DNA of 64,000 nt from Endoconidiophora laricicola (taxonomy: Eukaryota; Ascomycota; Sordariomycetes; Microascales; Ceratocystidaceae): assembly GCA_001640655.1 (NCBI GenBank), contig LXGT01000118.1, positions 19,062 through 83,061 of the forward strand. The letters run 5' to 3'. Within the stretch, counting starts at the first letter, position 1. Each line of letters begins with the position of its first letter. The translations under genes and the position numbers were made by a program. Below are positions 31,128 to 41,227 of the stretch, piece after piece. Under the pieces are notes generated by a model. It saw only the letters and a program-made list of their open reading frames with translations. It was not told the DNA's origin and did not search any database.

Positions 31128-34100
31128 CCGTGACAGTAACATCATGCGGAAGCTGCTAGGCCGCGGAACGAGCACACCGGCTGTAGAGAGTAGCTCATCA
31201 GCTTCGGCTTCGGCCTCAACTACAGCCAGCCCTTCAGATGCTAGGGCGACACCAACAACATCAGCGGTGGCGGCAGCGGCGGTAGCAGTGGCAACAGCCT
31301 CTATCAATCCATGGAGCTCCACTCAGACACTACCCCCACTGTTGAAAGACGTCTCTATAAAACGCTCGCGCGATGCACGCTATGTCGCTGCTGCGCCCAT
31401 AATGAGCATCGATGCATCGCCCTGCGGCTCACACTTGGCCCTGAGCGGCCGCCATATATTGCGCACAGTTGCCGTCGACGGCGTCCGCATCTCGGACGAT
31501 GTTGACCTGCGCGCCATAATCACAAGCCAGACCGGCGGCAAGGGCAGCGGAATCTCCGACCAGCTGTCGATCCAGGACGTCAAGTGGCACCAGGACGACA
31601 CCATCTTCACCGCCTGTGCCAGCGGCAAAATATTCCACTACAATATTGTCTCTGCGCGCGGTCGCAGCGTCACTCCACGCGCTATTCAGGACTCGGCAAG
31701 CACACGCCAAGTCACCGCTCTGGATGTAAACGCCTATAAACGCTCCTGGTTGATATCTGGCAGCCAGGACGGCGTCGTGCGTGTGTGGGATGTGCGCATG
31801 GCCCCGAGGCGCCCGACGTTGGAGGTCCAGACCCACTCAGAGAGTATTCGCTGCCTAAAATGGGCGCCCAAGGATGGCTTTGAGTTTGCCTGTGGCACTG
31901 ACAATGGCATGGTGTTCCGCGGGGATGTACGCAGGAATACGTTCAACTTGCGCATCAATGCCCACGAGAGCGCTTGTGCGTCTATATCATGGCATCCTGG
32001 CGGCGGGCATCTACTCAGTGGCGGCATGGACCGCAAGTTATACGTCTGGGGCATGGAAGGGAACGAGAAGCGCCGCAAGCCGAAATGGACCATTGACGTG
32101 CCAGCACCTGTTGGTCAGGCCATATGGCGCCCGAGCTTATGGTCAGTTACTGACCAAGGCCGCCGAGCGGCGCAAATTGCCGTTACGTACGACGCGAGTA
32201 GCCAGCGCCGCCACGGTAGAAATATGGTGCACATCTGGGACTTGGCGCGGCCAACGCTGCCCTTCAAGATTGTCGAGAAATTTGATACGGCACCGACTGG
32301 CCTGTTATGGCGCGATCAAGATGTGTTATGGGCAGTAGGCCAAGACGGCAATCTGAATCAATGTGATATTGCCTTTGCGCCGCGCATCATTGATCGCCAG
32401 TCTGTGTCAACATTCGCCATCAACTCCGGAGGCGATGTTATGATGTTCATGGACAAGCGCACCGATGCTACACGGGCTGCCCACTTACCGCATGAGACTT
32501 CATCTGCTACGATATCGGAGACTCTTATCAACACACATAAAAACTCAGGCCATTCAGGAACTGAGACTCCCTCTGTGTACATGGGATCTAGCCCGCAGGC
32601 TGCCAGTCTTAATATCAGCCGTGCAGTCTCTGATGAGGATCTTTTTGGAACATTCCTAAATCACAGACGACCTCAAAGTGGACGATCACAGCCCTCCAAT
32701 ATAGCAACATCAGTCGCCAATTCCCAAAACCAAACTGATGGGCCAATAATGACAGCCAATGAAGATAAATTCGCCATGCCTCTGGATGAGTCGATGAAGG
32801 CATCTGGTGAATTTCTCATGACGCAGGGAATGGCAGCCTGTCACGTGCCTTTCAGATCAGATCCAAAGCTATATCAGTATCTTACCTTTCACTACTTGAC
32901 TATCTTACAAAAAGGGCTTCCGCGCCGCAATGAGCACGCCCGACCACTTCCAGAACGTATATCGGCCATATTAGAAGAATACGGCCAAATAGCTGAGGAT
33001 GCTTGCTTATTCCGCCTCGCGCAGACCTGGCGCATACTCAGTCATGTAACTCAGATCCTTCTCCAGAGCCGCGGCCAGTACCATATGCAGCTCCGCAAAT
33101 CTTCCATCAAGCCTCTTGCGCCGCCAACGCCAGTCCGTGTCACCCGGTTCCAGGATCCGCCGTCAGTCACACGCAAACCGTCCTCCTCTTTGACGCCAAA
33201 CAATACTATGCGAGAACAGTTACGCACATCAGCGCGCTCTTTACTAGCTGAAGAGCTTGACAACCCTTCCAACAAAACTACCCCACGTGCCCTTTTACCG
33301 GTGCCAGATGCCTCACTTCATGATAGCCAGGCTGGAGGCACACCGCTTTCTCCGGTATTAGAAGGCACACCAAGTTTCAAGCTCCCACCACCCAAACACT
33401 CCCAAGCTGAGTCCCGACCGCCCATCATCTCGAACGGGCCTTCGAATACCAGCAGCGATACGCATCTTAGCACGCAGGGTTACGATTTCTACGATGCGGA
33501 AGCCTTCGCTAAGGCTATAGACGTTCCAGGTGCATCAGGTAGCACGAACACTAATGTTTTTGACAACCAATTCGGGTCTCAGACGCCGGCATCCGTCAAG
33601 GCTGGCTACAATAACCTAGGCCGGACTCTATCTTCCAGTAGCTATAACCACAGTACTAGTAATATGATGTCAGTTTCGGTCACCAGCAGCCATATTAATC
33701 ACGACCTTGACTCGTCCAATGGCGATCTCGACCGCCATGGCGAGTATCAGAGCCGTATCCGCGGCCGCCGAGTCTCCGAGTCGCCAGATCCGTCGTCACG
33801 GCGCTGCGGCGTCTGGGATATTCACGGATCGCCGAACCAGTCACCAGAAGACATATTCACGGCTTCTAGGATCAAGTCAGAATTCTCTGTATCTCAGAAC
33901 CAGGTTGAACTTGTTGGGTCTGCCCCTTCTGATGTCGGCACTATTGAGATGGCTTTAGCCACCCGCCAGGCTGTTATCCGCGCCTCGCCGCAAGTTTCCT
34001 TCATGGCAAGGAATCTAGAGCCTACGGCGCTTGAAATAGCACAGATCAGTGACAGTCCCTCTGTTGGCGAATACGACTACTTTCTATGGCACGATGATCC

Positions 34101-35322
34101 GTCATTTCCGTTCCCTCTGCCCGGGTCCGTTGCTGCGCACCAATACAATCCGCAGCCACCTATTAACCCATACCATGTGATCAGCCAGACGCTGAACTTT
34201 GAATGCAGAAAGTCTGCCGTCAATGCCGCCGCCATCATCCTCCTCCTCAAGCCACTTGTGCCTGAGAGCGTCATACCAAGCTTTCAGGCCGAAGCTATCT
34301 TGAAACAACACCACTCGCGCCTGATGACCATGAGCTGCTTTATTGAAGCCGCGCAGTTACGCAATCTATGTACGGCCGACTGGGTTCAGGGCCTGCCATG
34401 CTGGGGCGATTCGTATCCGAGCATCTTCGGATCTGCGCAGCGTGAAGTCCAAGTCAACTTCACCTGTCCACACTGCCAAAAGCCACGCGAAATCGATCCG
34501 CAAGCAGGCCCAGATGCTATCTGGAGGTGTGAAAAGTGTCATCGTACCATGGACCCCTGCGCTATCTGTCAACATCGTTATATTGTTGCCGACCTGCTAA
34601 ACGAAGTCAAGGGTGAGACTCCGCAGGGTCAAGATCTGCATGAGCCTGTGCTCACCTCCTGGTGGTACTGCCATGGATGCGGCCATGGTGGGCATTCAAA
34701 TTGCCTGCAGGCCTGGCATTACCCGCTACCTACTGGCGCCAATGGCGAGCTGCAGGAACTTAGTGGCGGGTGTTGTCCCCAGGATGGCTGCGATCACATC
34801 TGTCTCCCAGGATCTGCTGCCACTGCTGCTGCAGCCAATATCTCTAACAGTCACTTAAAGCCAGGTATTCCATCGCTCATTGCTAATGCTAGTAATAGTA
34901 GTATACTGAGTACTAGTAGCGGCATGCCATCGACGGCCGGAAGCTCATCTACCAGCATCGGCGAAGGCAAAAGTTTCTCTAGCTTTACTAGCAGCAACCG
35001 AAACAGCTTCCCCAGCAATAATGTTAGTGCCACCGCCTTTGGGGCTTTCGGGACGGGAGGCAGTGCAGGAAACAACGGTACAGAACACTTAGTTAGCAAC
35101 AACGGCAATAGCAAAGGAAAAGCGTCCCATAGAGACTTGGTAGATGTATCGTTGAGCAAAGCCGTAGAATCGGCGCGTGAGGCGTTAGCGGCTCAAGTAC
35201 ATTATCATGGAGCGGCAACTTCGACTTCGGGACCTGGTTCTACTTCCACGGCTTCTCACGGGCCTTCTGATACCAGCAAGAGACGAAGTGCCCTCAAGTA
35301 TCCAAATGGGGCTAGGCGGTAA
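31120..35322 (+). CDS. RTC1: SEA/GATOR2 complex subunit Rtc1/Sea2 (WDR24)
   Basis: Single exon, 1400 residues (1392 if ATG 31144 is used). After a Ser/Ala-rich start, WD40 repeats run from about residue 70 to 430: DVKWHQDDTIFTACASGKIF, WLISGSQDGVVRVWDVR, ACGTDNGMVFRGDVR, HLLSGGMDRKLYVW. A helical middle follows. The C-terminal zinc module at about 1114-1230 has the Sea2/WDR24 spacing: CPHCQK, CEKCHR, CAICQH, CHGCGHGGHSNCL, CPQDGCDHIC. A Ser/Asn-rich low-complexity tail ends the protein. In yeast this is SEACAT, the GATOR2 equivalent, which counters the GAP SEACIT and so promotes TORC1 activity at the vacuole. The C-terminal RING-like domain mediates complex assembly. The start is uncertain because of the overlapping uORF. 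It is convergent with VPS38. The family is typical of fungi, and its length is normal for filamentous species. Confidence 0.93.
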   Translation: MYSRDSNIMRKLLGRGTSTPAVESSSSASASASTTASPSDARATPTTSAVAAAAVAVATASINPWSSTQTLPPLLKDVSIKRSRDARYVAAAPIMSIDASPCGSHLALSGRHILRTVAVDGVRISDDVDLRAIITSQTGGKGSGISDQLSIQDVKWHQDDTIFTACASGKIFHYNIVSARGRSVTPRAIQDSASTRQVTALDVNAYKRSWLISGSQDGVVRVWDVRMAPRRPTLEVQTHSESIRCLKWAPKDGFEFACGTDNGMVFRGDVRRNTFNLRINAHESACASISWHPGGGHLLSGGMDRKLYVWGMEGNEKRRKPKWTIDVPAPVGQAIWRPSLWSVTDQGRRAAQIAVTYDASSQRRHGRNMVHIWDLARPTLPFKIVEKFDTAPTGLLWRDQDVLWAVGQDGNLNQCDIAFAPRIIDRQSVSTFAINSGGDVMMFMDKRTDATRAAHLPHETSSATISETLINTHKNSGHSGTETPSVYMGSSPQAASLNISRAVSDEDLFGTFLNHRRPQSGRSQPSNIATSVANSQNQTDGPIMTANEDKFAMPLDESMKASGEFLMTQGMAACHVPFRSDPKLYQYLTFHYLTILQKGLPRRNEHARPLPERISAILEEYGQIAEDACLFRLAQTWRILSHVTQILLQSRGQYHMQLRKSSIKPLAPPTPVRVTRFQDPPSVTRKPSSSLTPNNTMREQLRTSARSLLAEELDNPSNKTTPRALLPVPDASLHDSQAGGTPLSPVLEGTPSFKLPPPKHSQAESRPPIISNGPSNTSSDTHLSTQGYDFYDAEAFAKAIDVPGASGSTNTNVFDNQFGSQTPASVKAGYNNLGRTLSSSSYNHSTSNMMSVSVTSSHINHDLDSSNGDLDRHGEYQSRIRGRRVSESPDPSSRRCGVWDIHGSPNQSPEDIFTASRIKSEFSVSQNQVELVGSAPSDVGTIEMALATRQAVIRASPQVSFMARNLEPTALEIAQISDSPSVGEYDYFLWHDDPSFPFPLPGSVAAHQYNPQPPINPYHVISQTLNFECRKSAVNAAAIILLLKPLVPESVIPSFQAEAILKQHHSRLMTMSCFIEAAQLRNLCTADWVQGLPCWGDSYPSIFGSAQREVQVNFTCPHCQKPREIDPQAGPDAIWRCEKCHRTMDPCAICQHRYIVADLLNEVKGETPQGQDLHEPVLTSWWYCHGCGHGGHSNCLQAWHYPLPTGANGELQELSGGCCPQDGCDHICLPGSAATAAAANISNSHLKPGIPSLIANASNSSILSTSSGMPSTAGSSSTSIGEGKSFSSFTSSNRNSFPSNNVSATAFGAFGTGGSAGNNGTEHLVSNNGNSKGKASHRDLVDVSLSKAVESAREALAAQVHYHGAATSTSGPGSTSTASHGPSDTSKRRSALKYPNGARR

Positions 35323-35723
35323 GTCAGTACAAAAAATATTCAATAAATACACAAAATTCAACTAGGGCTTGTCCTATATTGACGACAAATAATGCCATCT
35401 TGGTACTATATCATAATAATTATTAACTATAGTTTATGCAACTCATAAATGACATGCAGGCAACGGAAAAAGAAAAGGAAAATAAGAGGAAAAGAACTAA
35501 ACACAATAGTGGTTAAAAGAATAATATGATCTCGGCACTCTAAAGATCCCAATCCACTCATATAAACAAATAGAAAGGATCTAAACCTGGATGAATAGCA
35601 ACGAGCAGGGAATCTAAAGGAGAAAATAAGGCAAAGAAAAAAAGAGTTAAGGCAATATAGTTTGTCTTGAAATGATGAATAGAAAAACTAGGGCATCTTA
35701 TTATTGGAGTCTTTTTTTCGCTT
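35323..35723. other. Convergent 3' region, RTC1 / VPS38
   Basis: AT-rich spacer with AATAAATA just after the RTC1 stop, a plausible polyadenylation context. No frame of interest. Confidence 0.5.
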
Positions 35724-37826
35724 TTACCCCGCGACATTTTCTCGCATACCTTTCGTTCTCAACGTTAATTTCGTCTCGCCTTCGCTGAATGGCAAAGAGA
35801 ACTGCTGCGGACTCCCAACCAGACTACCATCCTCGCTATCTTCGTCCATACGGTTGACCGTATTTCTAATCGCTGCGGCGCGGCGCAAACCATCGCGCTG
35901 CCTAGACACTATGATCTCGCTGTCCGTGCTTCCGCGCCTACTCTCAGATAACGGACTGGTACTTGCGGAGTGTATGCCGTGATTGCTAGCATTGTCGTGG
36001 TAGTGGTGTTGTTGTTGATGTTGATAGAAACGGCCGACATGATGTGGGCCAAAAGGCGGAGATGTACTGCTAGCCCCGGTTTCTAGAACTGGAAGTGAGG
36101 CGCTGGATGAAACCGTAGACAAGGGGGGTGTTGACGAGTACAGCCCGCGGATCCCGCCCTTTTTGCGCTCAGGCAAATCTTCAGTGCCCGCGGCGCATAT
36201 GTATAGCAGATAGTGTAGGTTGGGCAGGGTCTGGCGGATATCTACAACCCGCAGGCCCTGGGAAGCACAGAGAATCTCAATGTCCTTGTTCACCAGGAAC
36301 CAGCCATAATCAAAGCGAAATTGTGTGGCTGTCGAGCCACCGCGCGGAAGGTACAACGGAAACTCGCGATTCCTAGCAGCCTGTGTTCCCTTGCTATGTT
36401 GTGCGTTCAGGTCGGGCAGTAGCGATATCTCATCGCGTATCGATGATCGTGAACCAAAACTTTGGATTTGGTATGGAAGTGGCACGCCCAAGTAGAACTG
36501 GAGCATGTTGACAAGCTGTGACACAAAGCCCAAGGCAGATGACAGGGTCTCTTCAATTTGGCCGCCACGCGAAGATGCCGAATTGTATGTTGTATTCGGC
36601 AGAGGTATGCCCTTGATCTGGAAAGAGAGCGGAGGGCCACCTGGAACCTGCATTATCTGGAAGATGTTGCTCAAGTCAGAGCATATTCGCCGCCTCTGGC
36701 CGTGTATCTGCTGTTTCGTTGCTGCTAGAAGTGTCCTTGACGCTACCAATTTCTCTGCGGCATTCTCTCGGTCAGTTTCTACAGTCCGTTGCGCCTGACG
36801 CCCTGCTATCATGGCGGCTTTGCGCTTCGCTAAGCTTTCTTGAAGGTCGTGGACCTTGCGCTGTGCTACATGCAACTTCCGTCTCTGCTGGATCAGGTAG
36901 TTCTCTGAGAGTTCCAAGCGTACTGTGGCTAGCGGTGTCACGTCTTGTGGGTGTCGTGATATTATGGTATTTATCTGGGATAAAAGGTACTGTTGGGTCG
37001 CTTCGGCGTCTTGTATCGAGTTTTCGAGTGTAGCTAGCTTCATGAGGGTGCTATAGGAGGATGTAAGGATCGTAGGCATTTGCCGTGGCTTCGAAAATGT
37101 AGTGTTGGCAGCACCAAAGGTGTACATCCCACCGTCGCTCATGTGAAAGATGAGCGCGTTGGTGGGAAAGTGGTGGTTCTCCAGACCAGATAGGAAAGTG
37201 AGAGAGCGTAAGTCAATTGAGTCTTCGAGGAGGTAAATCCAGCTCGAGCTAGTATGTCGCCGCGTCCATAGCCGAACTGTGATGAGGGGTGATCGAGATA
37301 CTATAGAAGTGTGGTTTCTCAGGTCAAAAAAACGGAAGTTAAAATTCTGAAAAGAGTGTCAGCCCAGTAACAAAAGGACAGCGCTGTTGACGGGAGCGGG
37401 AGCTGGCAAACTAACCATGCGCTTCTCAATTGTTTCACTAACGTATATTGGCGCTTCTTGGCTGTCGCAGTGGAGCGAGAAGAAGACATCAGCTAAACGA
37501 GCGCCCATGGCCATGTGCAAGCGCTGTCGCCGTGACGTCACCGGCTCGTGGGCCGCAACAGACCCGGGAACTAGCAAGGTGTTACTGCTTTTTCGTCTTG
37601 CCGTGCCGCTGCCATTGCCATCGCGAATCAAGTCATCTGATGATCGCGCATGCGGCAACTTGCCGTTCTCAGTCGCGCGAAGCTTTCCCTTGGCCTTGGC
37701 CGTCAATGCTGAATCATCGTGGGCGGTGCCGGTTGACGGCTCAAAGGTTAGGTTGCGCAGGTAGACCCCGCGCAGATGACGAATCTTTCGATTTTCAGCG
37801 AGCAGCACGGGCCGTGATTCGGCCAT
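35724..37826 (-). CDS. VPS38: UVRAG / Vps38-type subunit of PI3-kinase complex II
   Basis: Minus-strand exons 37826-37416 and 37346-35724 give 677 residues. The first exon opens with RKIRHLRGVYLRNL and ends in a C2-like strand region (HCDSQEAPIYVSETIEKRM). The 69-base intron (GTTAGT, TTTTCAG) joins it to NFNFRFFDLRN, then SSWIYLLEDSIDLRSLTFL and ALIFHMSDGGMYTFG. A coiled coil spans about 215-330. The C-terminal Atg14/UVRAG domain follows: ALGFVSQLVNMLQFYLGVPLPY, GSRSSIRDEIS, FPLYLPRGG, RFDYGWFLVNKDIEIL, and LRVVDIRQTLPNLHYLL. This domain order fits Vps38/UVRAG rather than Atg14, which lacks the N-terminal C2. It acts with Vps34, Vps15 and Atg6 on endosomes, making PI3P for vacuolar sorting and late autophagy. 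The Ser-rich tail is species-specific. Confidence 0.85.
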
Positions 37827-38279
37827 TGGAAGATCGGAGGTGGCGTTGGCCGTATACTAGAGATGGGCAATTGGAACTAGGATGGGGTGCTTGTCGTGAG
37901 CTAGACAACTGTGAGAGTTTTGCAAGTCGTCGATTAGTAGCAGCTATAGTAAAGCGACGAACAAATATATGCTTCGTTTGCTGCAGTCCAGCTATTGCAA
38001 GGGCGCCGTCATGGGCATTACGAATAAATAAAATATAATAGTGATATTATACCAACGAGAATGCAACTTGATTTCAGCCGCGCTGTAAAGGCTAGATGGT
38101 GCCAGAAAGCAATGCATCTGAGAAGTTGCGATGTTAAAATTATGCTAGATTGAGATCCTTTGGTAGCTTCCGTAAATAAACAGCCCGTCTATCTTGCTGC
38201 TGCTGTATTTACTTTTGGTGCTATCTGTAGCGTCATGACGCTACTCTAGAGGTGGGTTAAAGCTATTCTTCGTAAGAGG

Positions 38280-38285
38280 CACGTG
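38280..38285. promoter_or_regulatory. CACGTG E-box next to a palindrome
   Basis: CACGTG is the core site of bHLH factors such as Cbf1/Pho4-type proteins. It lies 6 bases before the inverted repeat at 38291 and about 450 bases upstream of VPS38. Binding is not shown by sequence alone. Confidence 0.3.
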
Positions 38286-38290
38286 CACGT

Positions 38291-38315
38291 CATTTAGGGT
38301 ATTTAACCCTAAATG
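38291..38315. repeat. Perfect inverted repeat CATTTAGGGT-ATTTA-ACCCTAAATG
   Basis: Ten-base arms with a five-base spacer. The arms contain TTTAGGG/CCCTAAA, a telobox-like word. It shares the layout TAGGGT-n-ACCCTA with the palindrome at 28099. It could be a dimeric protein site; on RNA it could fold as a hairpin, but it is followed by no U-tract. Confidence 0.5.
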
Positions 38316-38533
38316 GTATCGTTTTAGATAGAACAAAATAACTAATAATATCAAGGCTAGGAGAAATGATACAGAAAAAGGTAAAACAAGAAACGCAGCA
38401 ATAAAATGTAGATCGCAAAACTAACTTATCTTGTAACGAGCATAGGATTTATACGACTATGCTACTTATCGGGCTCTAGTCTACTAAACATTCTTGAGTT
38501 GATCCCTGGCAGTACTATTAGTAGCACACCTCA

Positions 38534-39300
38534 CTACATGTGATGCTTCTGCCGCTTGGATGATAGGTTCTCGGTACTTTCACTACCGCTGGAAGATTCT
38601 TTTCCGCTTCGTGTGCGCTTCGTTTTAACACGTTTATGGCGCACTATAGCTCGGGGGCTTTGGACGATCCGTATGTAGTTACTTGATAGATGCCTATGAT
38701 TTAGAGACAGCATAAATTTTGTTAGTTCGCGCACGTAAAGCAAAGCAGAAAGACTCTCGACGCCTGATTTTTAACTTACCGTATGGAGATGGGATCCAGA
38801 ATCTCAGACAATCTAGGTTCTGCAAAAGTCTCTGAGTTGTCTATCTCTAATCTGCTGACTGGCGAATTCTGTTCTGTGGTGCAAGTAGTGCGGTACGCGT
38901 TCGCGTTGGCTTCTTCGAAATCTTTGGCTTCAAAGCAATCCGCCTCGGGGATGAGATAGTTCCAGTTTTGAGGGTCGAAGCTGACAGGGCCACCAACGTG
39001 TGCTGGAGGTTCTTCACCTTCCATATGAGCGAACAATAGCGTGTTAGCTTCGTGCTCGGGCCATGTATAGTTATCGTCGTATTCTTTTGGGTGAATATTC
39101 GATGGGCTTGACTTATCGAAGCCCTCATGTTCTAACGGATGGTGTTGAGAAGCATTACCAGAGGTGCTGGCATTAATGACTTGTTTCTGGATGCTGAGAA
39201 CATGATGACTATGCCTCATACCAAATTCAACGGGACTCCATGACTTGTGGATGGACTTTGGCAGTACAGGAGTGCCGTCTTCGTTTCTCCTCTGAACCAT
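38534..39300 (-). CDS. Unrecognised protein with basic C-terminus
   Basis: Minus-strand exons 39300-38780 and 38693-38534 give 226 residues. An 86-base intron has a GTAAGT donor and a CATAG acceptor, and the join keeps the frame (LDPISI then RHLSSNYIRIVQSP). I do not recognise a family. The first 170 residues are polar, with an aromatic-rich central stretch (DDNYTWPEHEANTLLFAHM, NWNYLIPEADCFEAKDF). The last 50 are strongly basic (HKRVKTKRTRSGK, SSKRQKHH), resembling a nuclear localisation signal or nucleic-acid-binding tail. No signal peptide or membrane segment. Evidence for being real: a 174-codon open exon, canonical splice sites and preserved frame. Against: no known homologue. It could be a small lineage-specific nuclear factor; that is inference from composition only. 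Confidence 0.55.
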
Positions 39301-41227
39301 TGCAGAGGACTCCGATGGGCGTAAAAACGAATGGTATTGATAATACTATATAAAACAGAGACGCAATCTTAGAACAGTAGAGGTACTCGGGGATCAAATT
39401 TGGTTATGGAGAGCTTTGTGCTGAAATAGTTAAGCTGGGAGAACATAACTGGTATTTATTAATTTCATAGTCTAGTCTTGCCCGACGGATACCATCTCCA
39501 TAACAAGCTTACGTGCGTTAAGGGGAGAGTACTATATGAGGGCGTCGAACATATTTGCTTTACAGTCTCAAGCAGCGACAGTGAGGGGATATTTGGATGG
39601 CTGGATGTCCATTAGTGTGCTGTGTTTCGTAGGCACAGTTTACGTAGTCAGTAGCCAGCGCTAGTAGTTTCCATCGGTGAGAAGAACGGGACGTGTAGCT
39701 GAAGAAGCGACGGACTCTTCCTAGTCCCGGCGGAGTGGTTCGCACACCCCCCTTAAATTGCCTTATGTAACCGAAACCACGGAGCTGGGTTTATGCGACG
39801 GTGAATACATACTAGTGCTGATGTACCAAGGGTATCTATAGATACAAGCACTTAACGTAGTCGTCTAAGGTGTCATTGCTACGCTGCTATCAAGGTAGTA
39901 AACTGCCCCTACGGGATAGTCGTGGATAAGCGCATATACGAATGTTGTAGTAGTATGTATACTACTTCGGCCTCTTAGACTAGCGGTAAGATTGATTTAA
40001 ACAAGATTTAATGTATACCATCACATCATGTAACCAGGGGTATTTGTCTTAAAAGGAAAAAAAGAATAAGATTATTTCACTACTACTGAAAAAAAATAAA
40101 CGATAATCTTGCTAGATCAAACAATCAACTAGTAGTCTTTTTGAGATAATACTCATATGCTGGACGATAGGAGACGAAAGGACAAGCTTGATGGTCGGAT
40201 ATGTCCCCTGTATACATAGAAACTTAGAAAGAGCATAGAGGAGCAGGGTTTCTTTGGCCGTTGGTACCGACTAAGTGAAATCTGAAATTGAAATCGGGGC
40301 TCCGTTATGTGAGAGGCTCGGCCCCGCAGACCGAAGACAGAAGATCTGTATAGAGGAATAGAGAGGTAGGAAATGTGCTATATGATGTATGTGCTAGTCT
40401 ACTGGGAAAAGTGGATAGGCGAGTATAATATAATCTGCGATATGCTACGATATCAATACTCGATTAGATGTTAACCATAACCGTTGAACGGTCGTTGCAG
40501 AAGAGCCATTGATTGGTTCGGCTGGAACAGCAATTTGACTGATAAGACAGTACTCACACAGCAGGCTGTACCTAGCCTTGAAATAAAGTATCTGACTAAC
40601 AGATCCCGGCATATCCTCGCTTGGTAGTTCCGCACATTAGATGACATCCGAACGACTGGTTGTCCCTTTGTTTCGCAGTTTATATTTTATTAATAGTGGT
40701 TAGCTCTTCTTTCATAAAGAGGGGCAGAAATTTCTAGCTGGTCATGAGACCCGTAGAGTGCATGTTCATGATAGTTCCTGCACAACATAAATGGTTCGAT
40801 TTTTGTCTAGCTTTGTCATGTTCCTCTGAATGGATATGTTAGCCGTCAATAGTGGAACGAAAAACTAAATGGTTGGAGAAGCGCATCTACCATGATAGTA
40901 GTCGGAGTATAAATATATGTGATGATGCGTGCATATGGCAATTGCTATTCTTGAGGGTTGTATAAAGCGGTAGCTCTTTCTCATATGGGTCTATAGCCCT
41001 TCCCCTCTTCATTCACTCTGGCACATTTCAGCTTTGGTTGTTGATACTTTGTTCTTATCCGATCTGATGCATATAATATCGGCTGTCATATTGCAATTTG
41101 ATTTGTGCGCATAACTACGACATCACATCGCCCGCTATTTGATAGGTCTCAAGACCAGGATTTTGCTTCTTCTATTATCACTCCAAAACAATTCACATCA
41201 CAGCACATCACATCACACATCATCGCA
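39301..41227. other. Gene-free interval upstream of xylitol dehydrogenase
   Basis: 1.9 kb separating divergent starts. No credible frame. A TATAAA lies at 40961-40966, 262 bases before the xylitol dehydrogenase start, and GTATAAATATA near 40908. Just before the ATG are repeats of CATCACA (about 41195-41225). Confidence 0.5.
40961..40966 (+). promoter_or_regulatory. Possible TATA box of xylitol dehydrogenase
   Basis: TATAAA followed by a pyrimidine-rich stretch and the start codon about 260 bases on. Sugar-inducible dehydrogenase genes often have TATA promoters, but this is only a short word match. Confidence 0.3.

Larger units (their letters stand above)
37827..38533. other. Region upstream of VPS38 and downstream of the unknown gene
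   Basis: Holds the VPS38 promoter (minus strand) and the 3' end of the unknown minus-strand gene. A striking cluster lies at 38280-38315: CACGTG, then GTGCACGT, then a perfect 10-base-arm palindrome, both listed separately. Confidence 0.5.

Noticed and set aside
40791..40800. GGTTCGATTT resembling a tRNA B box
   Set aside because: No matching A box, acceptor stem or cloverleaf pairing nearby. The similar words near 1233 and 44851 fail the same way.
41195..41225. CATCACA repeats before XYL2 as a CRISPR-like or functional array
   Set aside because: Very short, imperfect leader repeats without spacers; ordinary low-complexity leader.
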